Shown here piece after piece: positions 39,424-49,580 of a DNA stretch of 64,000 nucleotides. The notes beneath the pieces were generated by a model, which saw nothing but the letters and a program-made list of their open reading frames with translations, ran no database searches and had not been told where the DNA came from. Every line of letters starts with the position of its first letter. Position 1 is the stretch's first letter. Made by a program: the position numbers and the translations under genes. Source of the stretch: Ensifer sp. MPMI2T (GTDB taxonomy: Bacteria > Pseudomonadota > Alphaproteobacteria > Rhizobiales > Rhizobiaceae); NCBI RefSeq assembly GCF_004827385.1, contig NZ_SRXN01000001.1, positions 558,001 to 622,000 on the forward strand, in the 5' to 3' direction.

Positions 39424-40227
39424 ATGCTCGCGGGTGAATTCAAGTCGCTTAGGGTTGCGGTGCTCGGTGTGTCGCTGGCGGTTGGTGCCTCCACCGCAGG
39501 GCCGGCGCGAGCGTTCGATCCGGGAACGGGTGTTTCCAAGGAATCCGGCCCGTTCGCCCTCTTCAAGTTTGGCTTTTCCGCCTACAAGAACGGCAGGAAG
39601 GACGAGGCGGTCGAGGCCTATCGTTATGCCGCCGAAAAGGGACATACGGGATCGCGCTGGGCGCTCGCCAATATGTATGCCTATGGTGACGGGGTCACCG
39701 AGGACGATCTAGAGGCGTTCAAGATCTACAGCGAAATTGCCCAGCAGGGCGTCGAACCCGGGTCGGAAGACACGGGTTATTTCGTCAATGCGCTGATCTC
39801 GCTTGCCGGCTACTATCGGCGTGGTATTCCCGATAGCCCGGTGAAGGTCGATTTGGCGCAGGCGCGGCAGTTGTATTTCCAGGCGGCATCGACGTTTGGT
39901 GTCGCGGAGGCGCAGTTCCAGCTGGCGCGGATGCTGCTTTCGGGCGAGGGCGGCACCGTCAATGTTCAACAGGCCAAGAAGTGGTTGAACCGCGCACGCA
40001 AGAATGGCCATGCCGGGGCCATGGGCGTTTTCGGAAACGTCATTTTTCAGGAAGGCCAGACCGTTCGTGGCCTTGCCTATATGACCGCGGCGCTCGACCA
40101 GTGTTCGCCGAAAGACAGGCCCTGGCTGCAGTCGATGCAGGAGCAGGCGTTCTCGCTGGCGACTGAAGACGACCGTCGCGTCGCTATCACCATGTCCCAG
40201 AACATGCACCTGCAGGCTGACGACTAG
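39424..40227 (+). CDS. exoR: Periplasmic regulator ExoR
   Basis: In Sinorhizobium ExoR is a periplasmic inhibitor of the sensor kinase ExoS, holding the ExoS/ChvI system off and so repressing succinoglycan and promoting flagella; its proteolysis relieves the block. The 267-residue protein has a signal peptide (1-30, ending GPARA) and Sel1-like repeats (for example EAVEAYRYAAEKGHTGSRWA, AQFQLARMLLSGEGG, AKKWLNRARKNGHAGAMGVF). I recognise it as a near match to S. meliloti ExoR. The start may be ATG 39424 or GTG 39421. The stop codon abuts a RIME element, and xthA converges from downstream. Confidence 0.95.
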   Translation: MLAGEFKSLRVAVLGVSLAVGASTAGPARAFDPGTGVSKESGPFALFKFGFSAYKNGRKDEAVEAYRYAAEKGHTGSRWALANMYAYGDGVTEDDLEAFKIYSEIAQQGVEPGSEDTGYFVNALISLAGYYRRGIPDSPVKVDLAQARQLYFQAASTFGVAEAQFQLARMLLSGEGGTVNVQQAKKWLNRARKNGHAGAMGVFGNVIFQEGQTVRGLAYMTAALDQCSPKDRPWLQSMQEQAFSLATEDDRRVAITMSQNMHLQADD

Positions 40228-40329
40228 CGCATCGGCCCGAAAATCGGACCCGATTTTCGGAAAGTACGATGCGTAGACTCAAAGAGTTACAGCGTCCTTT
40301 GTGCGTCTAAAGGACGCACGGCGCTGTAG
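40228..40329. repeat. RIME-like mosaic element between exoR and xthA
   Basis: It begins at the base after the exoR stop. The first palindrome is CGCATCG to CGATGCG, holding CCGAAAATCGG (40237-40247) and CCGATTTTCGG (40250-40260). The connector is TAGACTCAAAGAGT. The second palindrome, TTACAGCG to CGCTGTAG (40287-40329), matches the other RIME1 copies. The first half differs from the copies at 33175, 55258 and 59051, which is consistent with a mosaic build. It may also terminate both converging genes. Confidence 0.75.
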
Positions 40330-40344
40330 GTCGACGCCTGACGC

Positions 40345-41136
40345 CTACGCCGGTTCGAAGGCGAATTCGCCTGCGACCGGCACGTGGTCGGACGGTCTTT
40401 CCCAGGAGCGCACGTGTTTTTCTATCGACGTGGACACGAGCTTGTCGGCTGCTTCGGGCGACATCATCAGGTGATCGATGCGAATGCCGAAATTTTTCGG
40501 CCAGCAACCGGCCTGATAATCCCAAAATGAGTAAAGCGGCACCTCGTCCGAAGTGGCGCGCACGGCGTCCGTGAATCCGAGATTGCGAAGACGCCGGAAA
40601 GCCGCTCGTGTTTCCGGCAGGAAGAGTGCATCATTCTGCCAAACCTTGACGTCCCAGCAGTCGTGGGCTTCCGGAATGACGTTGTAGTCGCCGGCGAGGA
40701 TGAACGGTTCTTCGAGCCTCAGCCTCTGCTCCGCAAAGGTCGCCAGACGCTGCATCCAGCTCAGCTTGTAGGAGTATTTTTCGCTGTCGACCGGATTTCC
40801 GTTCGGCAGGTAGAGGCAGCACACGCGGATCGCGCCGCCTTTGACGGAGAAAACGCCCTCTATGAAGCGTGACTGCTCGTCCATGTCGTCTCCCGGCAGG
40901 CCGCGATTGACTTCGTCTGGCCGCAATTTCGAGAGCAGTGCAACGCCGTTGAAACCCTTCTGGCCGTGCGTTTCGACGTGATAGCCGAGTGCTTCGATCT
41001 CACTCCTCGGAAATGCCTCGTCCACTGACTTGATTTCCTGCAGGCAGGCGATGTCGGGATTCGATTCCTTCAGCCAGGCGACGAGGCCGTCGAGGCGCGC
41101 CTTGGCGCCGTTGATGTTCCAGGTGGCAATCTTCAT
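40345..41136 (-). CDS. xthA: Exodeoxyribonuclease III / AP endonuclease
   Basis: Removes 3' blocks and cuts at abasic sites in DNA repair. The 263-residue EEP-fold nuclease shows MKIATWNINGAKARLDGLV, DIACLQEIKSVDE with the metal-binding Glu, NGVALLSK, LAGDYNVIPEAHDCWD and the terminal SDHVPVAGEF. The start at 41136 is taken because MKIATWNIN is the family N-terminus; a long upstream extension is non-family. It converges with exoR and is divergent from cls. Confidence 0.95.
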   Translation of the reverse strand: MKIATWNINGAKARLDGLVAWLKESNPDIACLQEIKSVDEAFPRSEIEALGYHVETHGQKGFNGVALLSKLRPDEVNRGLPGDDMDEQSRFIEGVFSVKGGAIRVCCLYLPNGNPVDSEKYSYKLSWMQRLATFAEQRLRLEEPFILAGDYNVIPEAHDCWDVKVWQNDALFLPETRAAFRRLRNLGFTDAVRATSDEVPLYSFWDYQAGCWPKNFGIRIDHLMMSPEAADKLVSTSIEKHVRSWERPSDHVPVAGEFAFEPA

Positions 41137-41331
41137 GGCCAGCGTCGCCTCTCTTATCGATGAATCCTTGCGGACGATTCGTTGTAGCGGCTCCGATTTC
41201 TTTTGACAAATCCGATACCTGCAACATCGGGGACCCCATCGAGCGCGGCGCGAACCCGCATACCGCTCGCCGCATTTCCGTTGACGGTGGCAGGAATTGA
41301 TTCCGCCTTGTCTGGCTCTATAGTCCCCCGC

Positions 41332-42795
41332 ATGATCGAGTTCGTCGACAACTACTGGCCGCATTTTCTGGCGCTGCTCTCCTTCGCCTTGGGCATACCG
41401 GCGATCGTCCACGCAGCGATGACCAAGGACGATGTGCGCGCCGCCGCCGGGTGGGTCGGCGTCGTCCTCCTGTCCCCTGTTATAGGAGCGGTGATCTACG
41501 CGGTTGCGGGTATCAATCGCATTCGTCGCACGTCCATTGGCCTGCAGCGGTCGTTTTTGCGCCCGCGAGGTGCAGATCAATTCGGCCGTTACGACGTCAC
41601 GCATGACGAAATCGCCATCGGCTTCGGACATCGCTTTGCTGCAATGAAGATGCTGGGCGACAGGGTCGCGCGGCATGCGATGTCGACGGGAAACCACATC
41701 ACGATGTTGGAAGGTGGCGATACTGTCTATGCCGCAATGCTCGAGGAAATTGCCAGTGCGCGCCGCAGCATCCTTATCGAAACCTACATCTTCGACAGGG
41801 ATCCGATTGGCCTGCGCTTCGCCGATGTGCTGATTGCCGCGATGAAGCGCGGCGTCAGCGTCAGGGTACTGATCGATGCGGTCGGGGCGCGCTATTCGGT
41901 GCCGAGCATCGTCAGCTATCTGAAGGAAGGTGGAGTACCGACGGCAGTCTTCAACGGCAACATCATCATGGGGCTGAGACTACCCTATGCGAATCTCAGA
42001 ACCCACCGGAAGATTCTGGTGGTCGATGGCGTTGTCGCCTTTGCCGGCGGAATGAACATTCGCGCCGGCTTCACGACCGAAATGGCGGGAGAGGCGGCTT
42101 CCTTCGACACGCATTTCCGTGTCACCGGACCCGTTGTCGCCGACATTTTCCAGGTAGCCGCGGAGGACTGGCAATTTTCAAGCGGAGAGAGCCTTGAGGG
42201 CGACGAATGGAAGATCGGGGTGCCGGAGGAGATCCCGGGCGCGCCGCCGGTCCTCATGCGCGCCGTCCCGTCCGGTCCGGACAACACGAACGAGACCAAT
42301 CACAAGATGCTGATGGGCGCCTTCTCGATTGCGCGCAAGCACATCCGCCTGATGTCGCCATATTTCCTGCCGGACAAGGAACTGGTCGCCGCCCTCGTGA
42401 CCGCCGCTCGCCGGGGCGTGGAAGTCGATATCGTCGTGCCGGCAGTCAACAATCTGACACTCATCGACCGGGCAATGACCGCCCAGTTCGACCAGGTTCT
42501 CAAGGGTCATTGCCGTGTGTGGCGGGCGCAGGGCGCGTTCAACCATTCCAAGCTGATGGTTATTGATGAGTGTTGGACCTATGTCGGTTCAAGCAATCTT
42601 GACCCTCGCTCGCTGCGCCTCAATTTTGAGTTCGATCTCGAGGTCCTCGATGACGCCTTTGCGCAGGCGGTCAGCAGCAAGATCTGTGCGATATTGACTT
42701 CGGCGGAAGAGGTTACCCTTGCGGGATTGCGCAAGCAGCCGTTCCCAAATCGTCTGGCGAACCGTCTTCTCTGGCTGGGGTCACCCTATCTTTAG
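41332..42795 (+). CDS. cls: Cardiolipin synthase (PLD type)
   Basis: Makes cardiolipin from phosphatidylglycerol at the inner membrane. The 487-residue protein has two N-terminal membrane helices (about 10-70) and two HxKx4D phospholipase D motifs: LRTHRKILVVDG (His225, Lys227, Asp232) and FNHSKLMVIDE (His405, Lys407, Asp412), each followed by the usual G/S-x-x-N. The start at 41332 fits the family N-terminus with its first helix, although the binding site is weak. erpA converges from downstream with a 38-base gap. Confidence 0.93.
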   Translation: MIEFVDNYWPHFLALLSFALGIPAIVHAAMTKDDVRAAAGWVGVVLLSPVIGAVIYAVAGINRIRRTSIGLQRSFLRPRGADQFGRYDVTHDEIAIGFGHRFAAMKMLGDRVARHAMSTGNHITMLEGGDTVYAAMLEEIASARRSILIETYIFDRDPIGLRFADVLIAAMKRGVSVRVLIDAVGARYSVPSIVSYLKEGGVPTAVFNGNIIMGLRLPYANLRTHRKILVVDGVVAFAGGMNIRAGFTTEMAGEAASFDTHFRVTGPVVADIFQVAAEDWQFSSGESLEGDEWKIGVPEEIPGAPPVLMRAVPSGPDNTNETNHKMLMGAFSIARKHIRLMSPYFLPDKELVAALVTAARRGVEVDIVVPAVNNLTLIDRAMTAQFDQVLKGHCRVWRAQGAFNHSKLMVIDECWTYVGSSNLDPRSLRLNFEFDLEVLDDAFAQAVSSKICAILTSAEEVTLAGLRKQPFPNRLANRLLWLGSPYL

Positions 42796-42833
42796 TCAGA
42801 GCTTGCTTGCGGGGCGTGAAGCGCTGACCTTCG

Positions 42834-43166
42834 TCAGATCGAAAAGCTCGTCCCGCAGCCGCAGCTTGCAACGGCATTGGGATTCTTGATCTGAAACGAC
42901 TGACCGAGCAGATTATCGACGAAATCGATTTCGGAGCCGCCCATATAGATGAGGGACAGGCTGTCGATCAGGACCTTGGCGCTTCCCTTTTCGAGCACCA
43001 GATCGTCATCGTTCTCACCTTCGACCAGATCGAATTTGTAGGAAAAACCGGAGCAGCCGCCACCTTCGACGGAGACGCGCATCGCGTTCTTGTTCTTCTC
43101 CGTCTGGAGAATGGCAGCGATGCGCTTGGCAGCCGCATCGGAAAGGGTGACTGTTTCCTGTGTCAT
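42834..43166 (-). CDS. erpA: Iron-sulfur cluster insertion protein ErpA (A-type carrier)
   Basis: Carries and inserts [2Fe-2S] or [4Fe-4S] clusters into target proteins. The 110-residue protein has the three conserved Cys of the HesB/IscA family: Cys38 in GGGCSGFSYKF and Cys102 and Cys104 in CGCGTSFSI. The acidic loop EGENDDDLVLEKG and YMGGSEIDFVDNLLGQSF are typical of ErpA rather than IscA. No isc or suf genes are adjacent. It is divergent from dgt. Confidence 0.93.
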   Translation of the reverse strand: MTQETVTLSDAAAKRIAAILQTEKNKNAMRVSVEGGGCSGFSYKFDLVEGENDDDLVLEKGSAKVLIDSLSLIYMGGSEIDFVDNLLGQSFQIKNPNAVASCGCGTSFSI

Positions 43167-43380
43167 TGTGTGCCTCCTGCCGGGGTCAAGAACCGGAGAG
43201 ATTCGTTTTCGCGCTTGGCATTCCAGGGATTAAGCCGGAAAATCCGCCTTAAAACCCGCAGCCAAACCATTGATCTGTCTTCAGGACCCTCTCGACAGTT
43301 CGCCGCGGCTTTCCTGTAGCGTACACTATAGGTATGAAGGCTTGAATGTCCCGTCAATGGGCGGCCGGCACAGGTGAGAA

Positions 43381-44598
43381 ATGACTTTTGACAGACAGGC
43401 CCTGGGCTTCGGTTACGGCGAACATGCCGTCTTTGCGTCGGATCCTCGGGCTACGCGCGGCAGACTCCATCCCGAGGCAGGCAGCCCGACACGCTCCGAT
43501 TTCCAGCGCGACCGTGACCGCATCGTCCATACGACAGCGTTTCGTCGGTTGAAGCACAAGACGCAGGTATTCATCGCCGCGGATGGTGACCACTACCGCA
43601 CCCGCCTTACCCATACGATCGAAGTCGCGCAGATCGCACGCGCGCTGGCACGCGCCTTGAAGCTGGACGAGGATCTTGCGGAGGGCGTTGCCCTTGTCCA
43701 TGACTTCGGCCACACGCCCTTTGGGCATACCGGCGAAGATGCGCTGCACGAGGTGCTCGAGCCCTATGGCGGCTTCGATCACAATGCGCAGTCGCTGCGC
43801 ATCGTCACCAAGCTGGAGCGACGTTACGCGGAATTCGATGGACTGAATCTCACCTGGGAAAGCCTCGAAGGTCTCGTCAAGCACAATGGCCCGCTGATGA
43901 CGCCGGCGGGCGAGGGCACGCGCGGTCCGGTCCCGCAGCCGATCCTCGATTATTGCGCTGTGCATGACCTCGAACTTGCGAGCTTTGCAAGCCTCGAAGC
44001 TCAGGTCGCGGCGATTGCCGACGACATCGCCTATAATACCCATGATATAGACGATGGACTGCGCGCGGGATATCTCACCTTCGAGATGCTGGAGGAGGTT
44101 CCGTTCCTCGCGCGGTTGATGCGCGAGGTCCATGATCGCTATCCGGGACTGGAAAGCAGCCGCTTCACCCACGAGATCATGCGGCGACAGATCACGGCAA
44201 TGGTGGAGGACGTCATTGGTGTGGCTCAACTGCGCCTTCGCGAAATCCGGCCGCAAAGCGCCGGCGACGTGCGGCAAGCAGGCAGGGTGATCGCCACCTT
44301 CTCGGAGGAGATGAGCGAGACCGATCGACAGATCAAGCATCTCCTGATGACCCGAATCTACCGCCATCCTGAGGTCATGCGAGTGCGGCAGGGAGCAGCC
44401 TCGATCGTCACCGATCTCTACCGGGCCTTCATGGCCAATCCGCTTTTGATGAAGGAACACCACTGGATCGACCAGATTATCGGGATGGCGGAACCGGCCC
44501 GGGCGCGCCACGTGGGAGATTATCTAGCCGGGATGACGGACACTTTCGCGATCAGTGCGCATAGGCGCTTGTTTGACCATACGCCTGATTTGCGGTAG
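43381..44598 (+). CDS. dgt: dGTP triphosphohydrolase-like HD protein
   Basis: A 405-residue deoxyguanosinetriphosphate triphosphohydrolase-like protein that hydrolyses dNTPs to nucleosides and triphosphate. The HD-domain metal ligands are visible: His78 in [10 protein letters not shown], His107-Asp108 in [14 protein letters not shown] and a downstream Asp in [25 protein letters not shown] is a family signature. The start at 43381 is the only good ATG and follows GGTGAGAA. A terminator follows, then argS. Confidence 0.92.
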   Translation: MTFDRQALGFGYGEHAVFASDPRATRGRLHPEAGSPTRSDFQRDRDRIVHTTAFRRLKHKTQVFIAADGDHYRTRLTHTIEVAQIARALARALKLDEDLAEGVALVHDFGHTPFGHTGEDALHEVLEPYGGFDHNAQSLRIVTKLERRYAEFDGLNLTWESLEGLVKHNGPLMTPAGEGTRGPVPQPILDYCAVHDLELASFASLEAQVAAIADDIAYNTHDIDDGLRAGYLTFEMLEEVPFLARLMREVHDRYPGLESSRFTHEIMRRQITAMVEDVIGVAQLRLREIRPQSAGDVRQAGRVIATFSEEMSETDRQIKHLLMTRIYRHPEVMRVRQGAASIVTDLYRAFMANPLLMKEHHWIDQIIGMAEPARARHVGDYLAGMTDTFAISAHRRLFDHTPDLR

Positions 44599-44611
44599 TG
44601 ACGCCCCGCCC

Positions 44612-44647
44612 GGAGGCTGCAGGTTCGTATGAACCCGGCCTCCTTTT
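44612..44647 (+). terminator. Terminator after dgt
   Basis: GGAGGC (44612-44617) pairs with GCCTCC (44638-44643), with an inner GGTTC/GAACC stem, and TTTT follows. Confidence 0.7.
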
Positions 44648-44695
44648 GAGTTTTGCGCCATTCTCCAGTTTGGCTGGAAAAAGCGGACGGATCAG

Positions 44696-46456
44696 ATGAA
44701 CCTTTTCACAGACTTCGAATCAAGAATTAAAAACATTCTGGAAGCGCTTGATATCGTGCGTGAAAAGCGATCTGAGCTTGATTTCGGGCGCATCAATGTC
44801 GAGCCGCCCCGCGATGCAAGTCACGGTGATGTGGCGACCAATGCCGCCATGGTTCTCGCAAAATCACTGGGCATGAACCCGCGCGCGCTTGCCGACCTCA
44901 TCGTCGAGAAGCTGCGGCAAGATCCGGAAATCACCGAGGTTACCGTTGCCGGACCGGGCTTTATCAACGTCCGCTTGTCGGTCTCCTATTGGCAGAAGCT
45001 CCTGGCCTCCGTAGTGAGGGCCGGCACCGACTACGGCCGCAGCACCGTCGGCGCGGGACGCAAGGTGAATGTCGAATACGTCTCCGCCAACCCGACCGGG
45101 CCGATGCACGTCGGGCATTGCCGCGGCGCGGTTGTCGGCGATGCGCTTGCCAATCTTCTCGCCTTTGCCGGCTACGACGTAACGAAGGAATATTACATCA
45201 ACGACGCGGGCTCGCAGATCGATGTTCTGGCGCGTTCGGCGTTCCTGCGCTATCGGCAGGCGCTCGGCGAGGATATCGGAGAGATCCCGCCGGGCCTCTA
45301 TCCTGGTGACTATCTCGTGCCGGTCGGCGAGGCGCTGGCGGATGAATTCGGCACAAGCCTCCGGATCATGCCGGACGACAAGTGGATGCCGCTCGTCAAG
45401 GAGCGCGTGATCGACGCGATGATGGCGATGATCCGTGAGGATCTGGCTGCGCTGAACGTCCATCACGATGTCTTCTTCTCGGAGCGGACGTTGCACGACA
45501 ACAACGCAACGCGAATCCGCACGGCGATCAACGACCTGACTTTCAAGGGACATGTCTACAAGGGCACGCTGCCGCCCCCGAAGGGACAGCTGCCGGAGGA
45601 TTGGGAAGACCGCGAGCAGACGCTGTTCCGTTCGACGGAAGTCGGCGACGACATCGATCGTCCGCTGATCAAGTCAGACGGCAGTTATACCTATTTCGCG
45701 GCCGACGTTGCTTACTTCAAGGACAAGTTCGACCGCGGCTTCAACGAGATGATCTATGTGCTTGGCGCCGACCACGGCGGCTATGTCAAGCGGCTGGAAG
45801 CATTGGCGCGCGCCGTGTCGGGCGGGACGGCGAAGCTGACGGTATTGCTTTGCCAGCTCGTCAAGCTCTATCGCGGCGGTGAGCCGGTGAAAATGTCCAA
45901 GCGGTCCGGGGACTTCGTGACGCTGCGTGACGTTGTCGACGAGGTTGGCCGGGACCCTGTTCGCTTCATGATGATCTATCGGAAGAACACCGAGCCCCTC
46001 GACTTCGACTTCGCCAAGGTGACCGAACAGTCGAAGGATAACCCGGTCTTCTACGTACAATATGCGCATGCACGCTGCAGCTCAGTATTCCGCCAGGCGG
46101 CGGAAGCGTTCCCTGATCTTGATTTCTCGTCGCTTGATCTTGCCGCTGCAGTGACGGGAGCGATCGTTGATCCTGCCGAGATGCAGATTGTCGCGAAGCT
46201 CGCAGAATATCCCCGCGTCGTCGAGGCGGCGGCACTCTCGCAGGAGCCTCACCGAATCGCTTTTTATCTGTATGATCTTGCCGCAGCCTTCCACGGACAC
46301 TGGAACAAAGGTAAAGAAAATACGGAATTACGTTTTGTTAACGATAAGAACAGAGAATTAAGCATTGCCAGACTCGGGCTGGTGCATGCTGTCGCCTCGG
46401 TATTGAAGTCGGGCCTGTCTATTACGGGCACCTCAGCGCCGGAAGAGATGCGGTAA
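44696..46456 (+). CDS. argS: Arginyl-tRNA synthetase
   Basis: Charges tRNA-Arg; class Ia. The 586-residue protein has the N-terminal additional domain (about 1-110), the HIGH-type motif HVGH in [15 protein letters not shown] (about 132-146), the motif KMSKR in [14 protein letters not shown] (about 398), and a C-terminal DALR anticodon-binding domain. It is followed after 63 bases by the SPOR gene, an arrangement common in alphaproteobacteria. Confidence 0.97.
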   Translation: MNLFTDFESRIKNILEALDIVREKRSELDFGRINVEPPRDASHGDVATNAAMVLAKSLGMNPRALADLIVEKLRQDPEITEVTVAGPGFINVRLSVSYWQKLLASVVRAGTDYGRSTVGAGRKVNVEYVSANPTGPMHVGHCRGAVVGDALANLLAFAGYDVTKEYYINDAGSQIDVLARSAFLRYRQALGEDIGEIPPGLYPGDYLVPVGEALADEFGTSLRIMPDDKWMPLVKERVIDAMMAMIREDLAALNVHHDVFFSERTLHDNNATRIRTAINDLTFKGHVYKGTLPPPKGQLPEDWEDREQTLFRSTEVGDDIDRPLIKSDGSYTYFAADVAYFKDKFDRGFNEMIYVLGADHGGYVKRLEALARAVSGGTAKLTVLLCQLVKLYRGGEPVKMSKRSGDFVTLRDVVDEVGRDPVRFMMIYRKNTEPLDFDFAKVTEQSKDNPVFYVQYAHARCSSVFRQAAEAFPDLDFSSLDLAAAVTGAIVDPAEMQIVAKLAEYPRVVEAAALSQEPHRIAFYLYDLAAAFHGHWNKGKENTELRFVNDKNRELSIARLGLVHAVASVLKSGLSITGTSAPEEMR

Positions 46457-46519
46457 GTATTGTCACCATTTCCCCACAATGCACTGGCAAACGAACGCAG
46501 GCAATTGTGAGTGGAGAGT

Positions 46520-49450
46520 ATGGCAGACAAACAATTCGCACGAAGCGGGCCGGCAGAATTCGACGTATTGGCCGACGATGATCCGTTGAGCGAACTTGCC
46601 CGCATTGTCGGTTACGATGCTCGGCCAGCCGTTCAGCAATTGCAAGAACTGCAGCGGCACCAAGAGGCAGTCCGGCGGGATCCGGCCTTCGATCTTGAGG
46701 AGGAGCTTCTCCGCGAGTTCGATAGCTATGACGCGCCGCGTGCTGTTGCGGTTCATCCGGACAGCGGGCTGATCGAGCATCCGGTCGCCGGCGGGACGGA
46801 GCAGCGTCACGCCGACGCCATTGAGCCGGCTGCCGAGCTCGCGGAAGCTGCGGTCGAAGATCGCGTTTCTCCAATTTCCGAACCGGCCGAAGACCGAGAT
46901 AACGATCCTGCTTTGGTCGCTCCCGTTGCTGACGTGTCGACTGATCTCGATGCCGTCGGCGTCGGCGAGTTCGTTGAAGCCGATCCGGTGGTCGATCTGG
47001 AGCGCGAGCTCGAGCTCTCGCTTGGCTACGAAGATCTGTCGCTTCCGCAGGATTCGCAAGGTTCGGAAGCTAGCCACACAAGTGGCAGCATTCAGTCGCA
47101 CTCGGGCCGGGGTGAAGCCTTCGATGCGCCGGCCTTTGGTGTCTTGCACGTACCGCTTGCACTTCATGCGGCCGCTGCTCGGGCAGTCGAACCTGAAGCG
47201 AGCTCGGACGCGCTCTTTATCGACATGGCGGATGAGCTTGCCAGGAACAATGCGGAAACGGCCGCGCCGCTTGGCAATGCTGCCGTAGCACCGGCTGCGG
47301 TCTCGTCTGGTTCCAAGGACGAGGTCGACCAGTTGCTTGCCGATGTCGAGCGCTTTCCCGTGCCGGTCGCCACAGGTCTGGTGGCGGCGGCCGCGGAAGC
47401 CCACCCGGCGATCCATGCGTCTCCCGCTGCGCCGGTCAAGAAGAGCAGCTATCCTTTCAAGCCTACCTTCAGCCGTGCGACGCCGGTTGCGTCTCCTTCC
47501 GGCGCATCGCAGCAGCGCGCCTTTGCTGCGCCGATTGCCGAGCCTGTCGTCGCAAAAATTCCCGCCACGCCAGCCGCTTCGCCAGCGCCAACGCCGGAGC
47601 CCGCTGCGGTCGAGCCGGAACCGAGCTTCGACATCGAGGATTTCGAGCTGGAACTGTCGGACCTCGCTCTGGACTTAGACGCGCCTGAGGCTGATGCACG
47701 GCAAGAAGTCCAGGCAGCAGTTGAGCAGCCGGTCGTTGCACATCCTGCATTGGTTGAGCCGGCGGCACAGCCGTTCCTGCAGGCGCTGTCCGTCCCGGCC
47801 GAAGCCGAAGTCCGCCAGGACGAGCCGCAGGCATCGACGGCGGTGATTGCGGACGAAGTGCCAGAGGAAGAAGCACCGGCTGAAAGCGCGTTGCCTTTCG
47901 ATCCCACAATGATCGCCGAGCCGGAAAGCGGCGTGGCGCCGATCGCGGACGTGGACGTGCCGCAGTTACCGGTGCTCGAGGCCGAAGAAAAACCAGCGGC
48001 CTTTGCTACCGACTACGATCTCGATATCGACGCGGAAATGGCGCAGCTTTTCAGCGCGCCGGCCCCGGCGCCCCGGGGCGCTGCGCGTGTCGACGATCAC
48101 CGTGCTGATGCCGCAGCGGCGAAGCCAAGTCCTCAAGCCTTGGCGGTCGATGATTTCGACGAGTTTGAAAAAGCGATGGAAGAAGACTTCCAGCGCTCGA
48201 TGGCCGAGCGTCAGAACGCGCCCCAGGACGCGGAACGCATGGCGGCGCCGAGAATGGATCGCGCCGCGGAATACAGCGAGCAAGGCTATGGCCGTCGCTC
48301 CCAGCGTACAATGCTTTTGGCCGCCAGCGTCGCGGGCGTCATCATCCTCGGTGGTGCTGGTGTCTATGCCTGGATGGGGGGAAGCAGCGCCTCCCTGACC
48401 GGCGACGGTCCGAAGATCATCCTGGCAGACAAGAATCCGGTAAAGGTCGTTCCGGAAGAGAAGGGCGGCAAGGCCGTACCGAACCAGGACAAGGCCGTCT
48501 ACGATCGGGTTGCTGGAGCTCAGGGGGATGTACCGCGCCAGGAGGCACTGGTCTCCTCGACCGAAGAGCCGATGGATGTCGTGCAGAAAACGCTGACGCC
48601 AGAGACTTTGCCGCTGGAAGGCAGCGATGATGGTGACGCAATGGCGGCGACTCCCCCGGCAGATGAGGAGGAAGTGGCACGCCTGCTGCCTGACGGAGAC
48701 ACGGTCGATGCTGCGGCGGCTGAGGAGGAGAGAGCTCCCGCCGTGGCCCCGCGCAAGGTCCGCACGATGATCGTCAAGCCCGACGGCACGCTGGTCGCTC
48801 GCGAAGAGCCGGCGGCTCCGCCGACGAACGACACAACGGCGAGCGTTAGCGATCAAACCATTCCGGCGACTGCTTCCGGTCAGGCCGCAGCCTCGGGCTC
48901 CAAGGTTGTAGCGACTGTAGCTGATGCCGGAGCTGAGCTGCGTGCCAGCGAGCAACCAGCCGCCGGTATCGAGAAGGTTGCCCTGGCTGCGCCAAGCGAT
49001 GCTCCCCTTGAGGAGGTTGCTGTCCGCAGCGTGAAAACAACAGCGGTTGGCGGTGAACCGGCGCCTGTGCCGCAGACGCGTCCGGCGGGCCAAGCCGAGG
49101 CGAGTGCGACGGCGAATGCCGCGAAAACACCTGCCAAAAGCGAACCCGCGACCGAAACCGCAAATGCAGCGCCGGCCGCGCCGCTTGCGACCGCATCCGT
49201 GCCCGCCGGCAGCTACGTGATCCAGATCGCCTCGCTGCCTTCAGAAGCCGAAGCACAGAAGAGCTACAACAGCCTCTCCGCCAAGTTCGCCAGCGTCATC
49301 GGCGGCCGCGGCGTCGACATTCGCAAGGCTGAGATCGCCGGTAAAGGGACCTACTATCGGGTCCGTATTCCGGCCGGCTCGCGGGAGGAGGCCAATGCGC
49401 TTTGCTCTCGCTACAAGAGCGCCGGCGGAAGCTGCCTGGTCACGAAGTAA
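46520..49450 (+). CDS. Large SPOR domain membrane protein
   Basis: A 976-residue protein with a very long, acidic, Pro/Ala/Glu-rich cytoplasmic part (1 to about 590), one membrane helix at about 597-615 (MLLAASVAGVIILGGAGVYA), and a periplasmic linker. The C-terminal SPOR domain (about 896-976) begins GSYVIQIASLPSEAEAQ and ends CLVTK. SPOR domains bind denuded septal glycan strands. The low-complexity cytoplasmic part may be an interaction scaffold. ATG 46520 or GTG 46511 may be the start; neither has a well-spaced binding site. It lies between argS and nagZ, which supports a cell-wall or division role. Confidence 0.88.
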   Translation: MADKQFARSGPAEFDVLADDDPLSELARIVGYDARPAVQQLQELQRHQEAVRRDPAFDLEEELLREFDSYDAPRAVAVHPDSGLIEHPVAGGTEQRHADAIEPAAELAEAAVEDRVSPISEPAEDRDNDPALVAPVADVSTDLDAVGVGEFVEADPVVDLERELELSLGYEDLSLPQDSQGSEASHTSGSIQSHSGRGEAFDAPAFGVLHVPLALHAAAARAVEPEASSDALFIDMADELARNNAETAAPLGNAAVAPAAVSSGSKDEVDQLLADVERFPVPVATGLVAAAAEAHPAIHASPAAPVKKSSYPFKPTFSRATPVASPSGASQQRAFAAPIAEPVVAKIPATPAASPAPTPEPAAVEPEPSFDIEDFELELSDLALDLDAPEADARQEVQAAVEQPVVAHPALVEPAAQPFLQALSVPAEAEVRQDEPQASTAVIADEVPEEEAPAESALPFDPTMIAEPESGVAPIADVDVPQLPVLEAEEKPAAFATDYDLDIDAEMAQLFSAPAPAPRGAARVDDHRADAAAAKPSPQALAVDDFDEFEKAMEEDFQRSMAERQNAPQDAERMAAPRMDRAAEYSEQGYGRRSQRTMLLAASVAGVIILGGAGVYAWMGGSSASLTGDGPKIILADKNPVKVVPEEKGGKAVPNQDKAVYDRVAGAQGDVPRQEALVSSTEEPMDVVQKTLTPETLPLEGSDDGDAMAATPPADEEEVARLLPDGDTVDAAAAEEERAPAVAPRKVRTMIVKPDGTLVAREEPAAPPTNDTTASVSDQTIPATASGQAAASGSKVVATVADAGAELRASEQPAAGIEKVALAAPSDAPLEEVAVRSVKTTAVGGEPAPVPQTRPAGQAEASATANAAKTPAKSEPATETANAAPAAPLATASVPAGSYVIQIASLPSEAEAQKSYNSLSAKFASVIGGRGVDIRKAEIAGKGTYYRVRIPAGSREEANALCSRYKSAGGSCLVTK

Positions 49451-49474
49451 GTCCGGGAAAGATAAACAAAACGG

Positions 49475-49507
49475 GGCGCGGCAGAAATGTCGCGCTCTTT
49501 TCTTTTG
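49475..49507 (+). terminator. Hairpin terminator after the SPOR gene
   Basis: GCGCG (49476-49480) pairs with CGCGC (49491-49495), followed by T-rich TCTTTTCTTTTG. The stem is short but the T-tract is good. Confidence 0.55.
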
Positions 49508-49580
49508 TTTGACGGCACTTTGTCTGTGAATGATCGAGGAACTGAGGCTTTGTGACTTCGCGCCGAAAGGTGCCCGCACT

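Noticed and set aside
41137..41697. A 187-residue N-terminal extension of XthA
   Set aside because: The family begins at MKIATWNIN; the extension lies opposite cls and has no family similarity.
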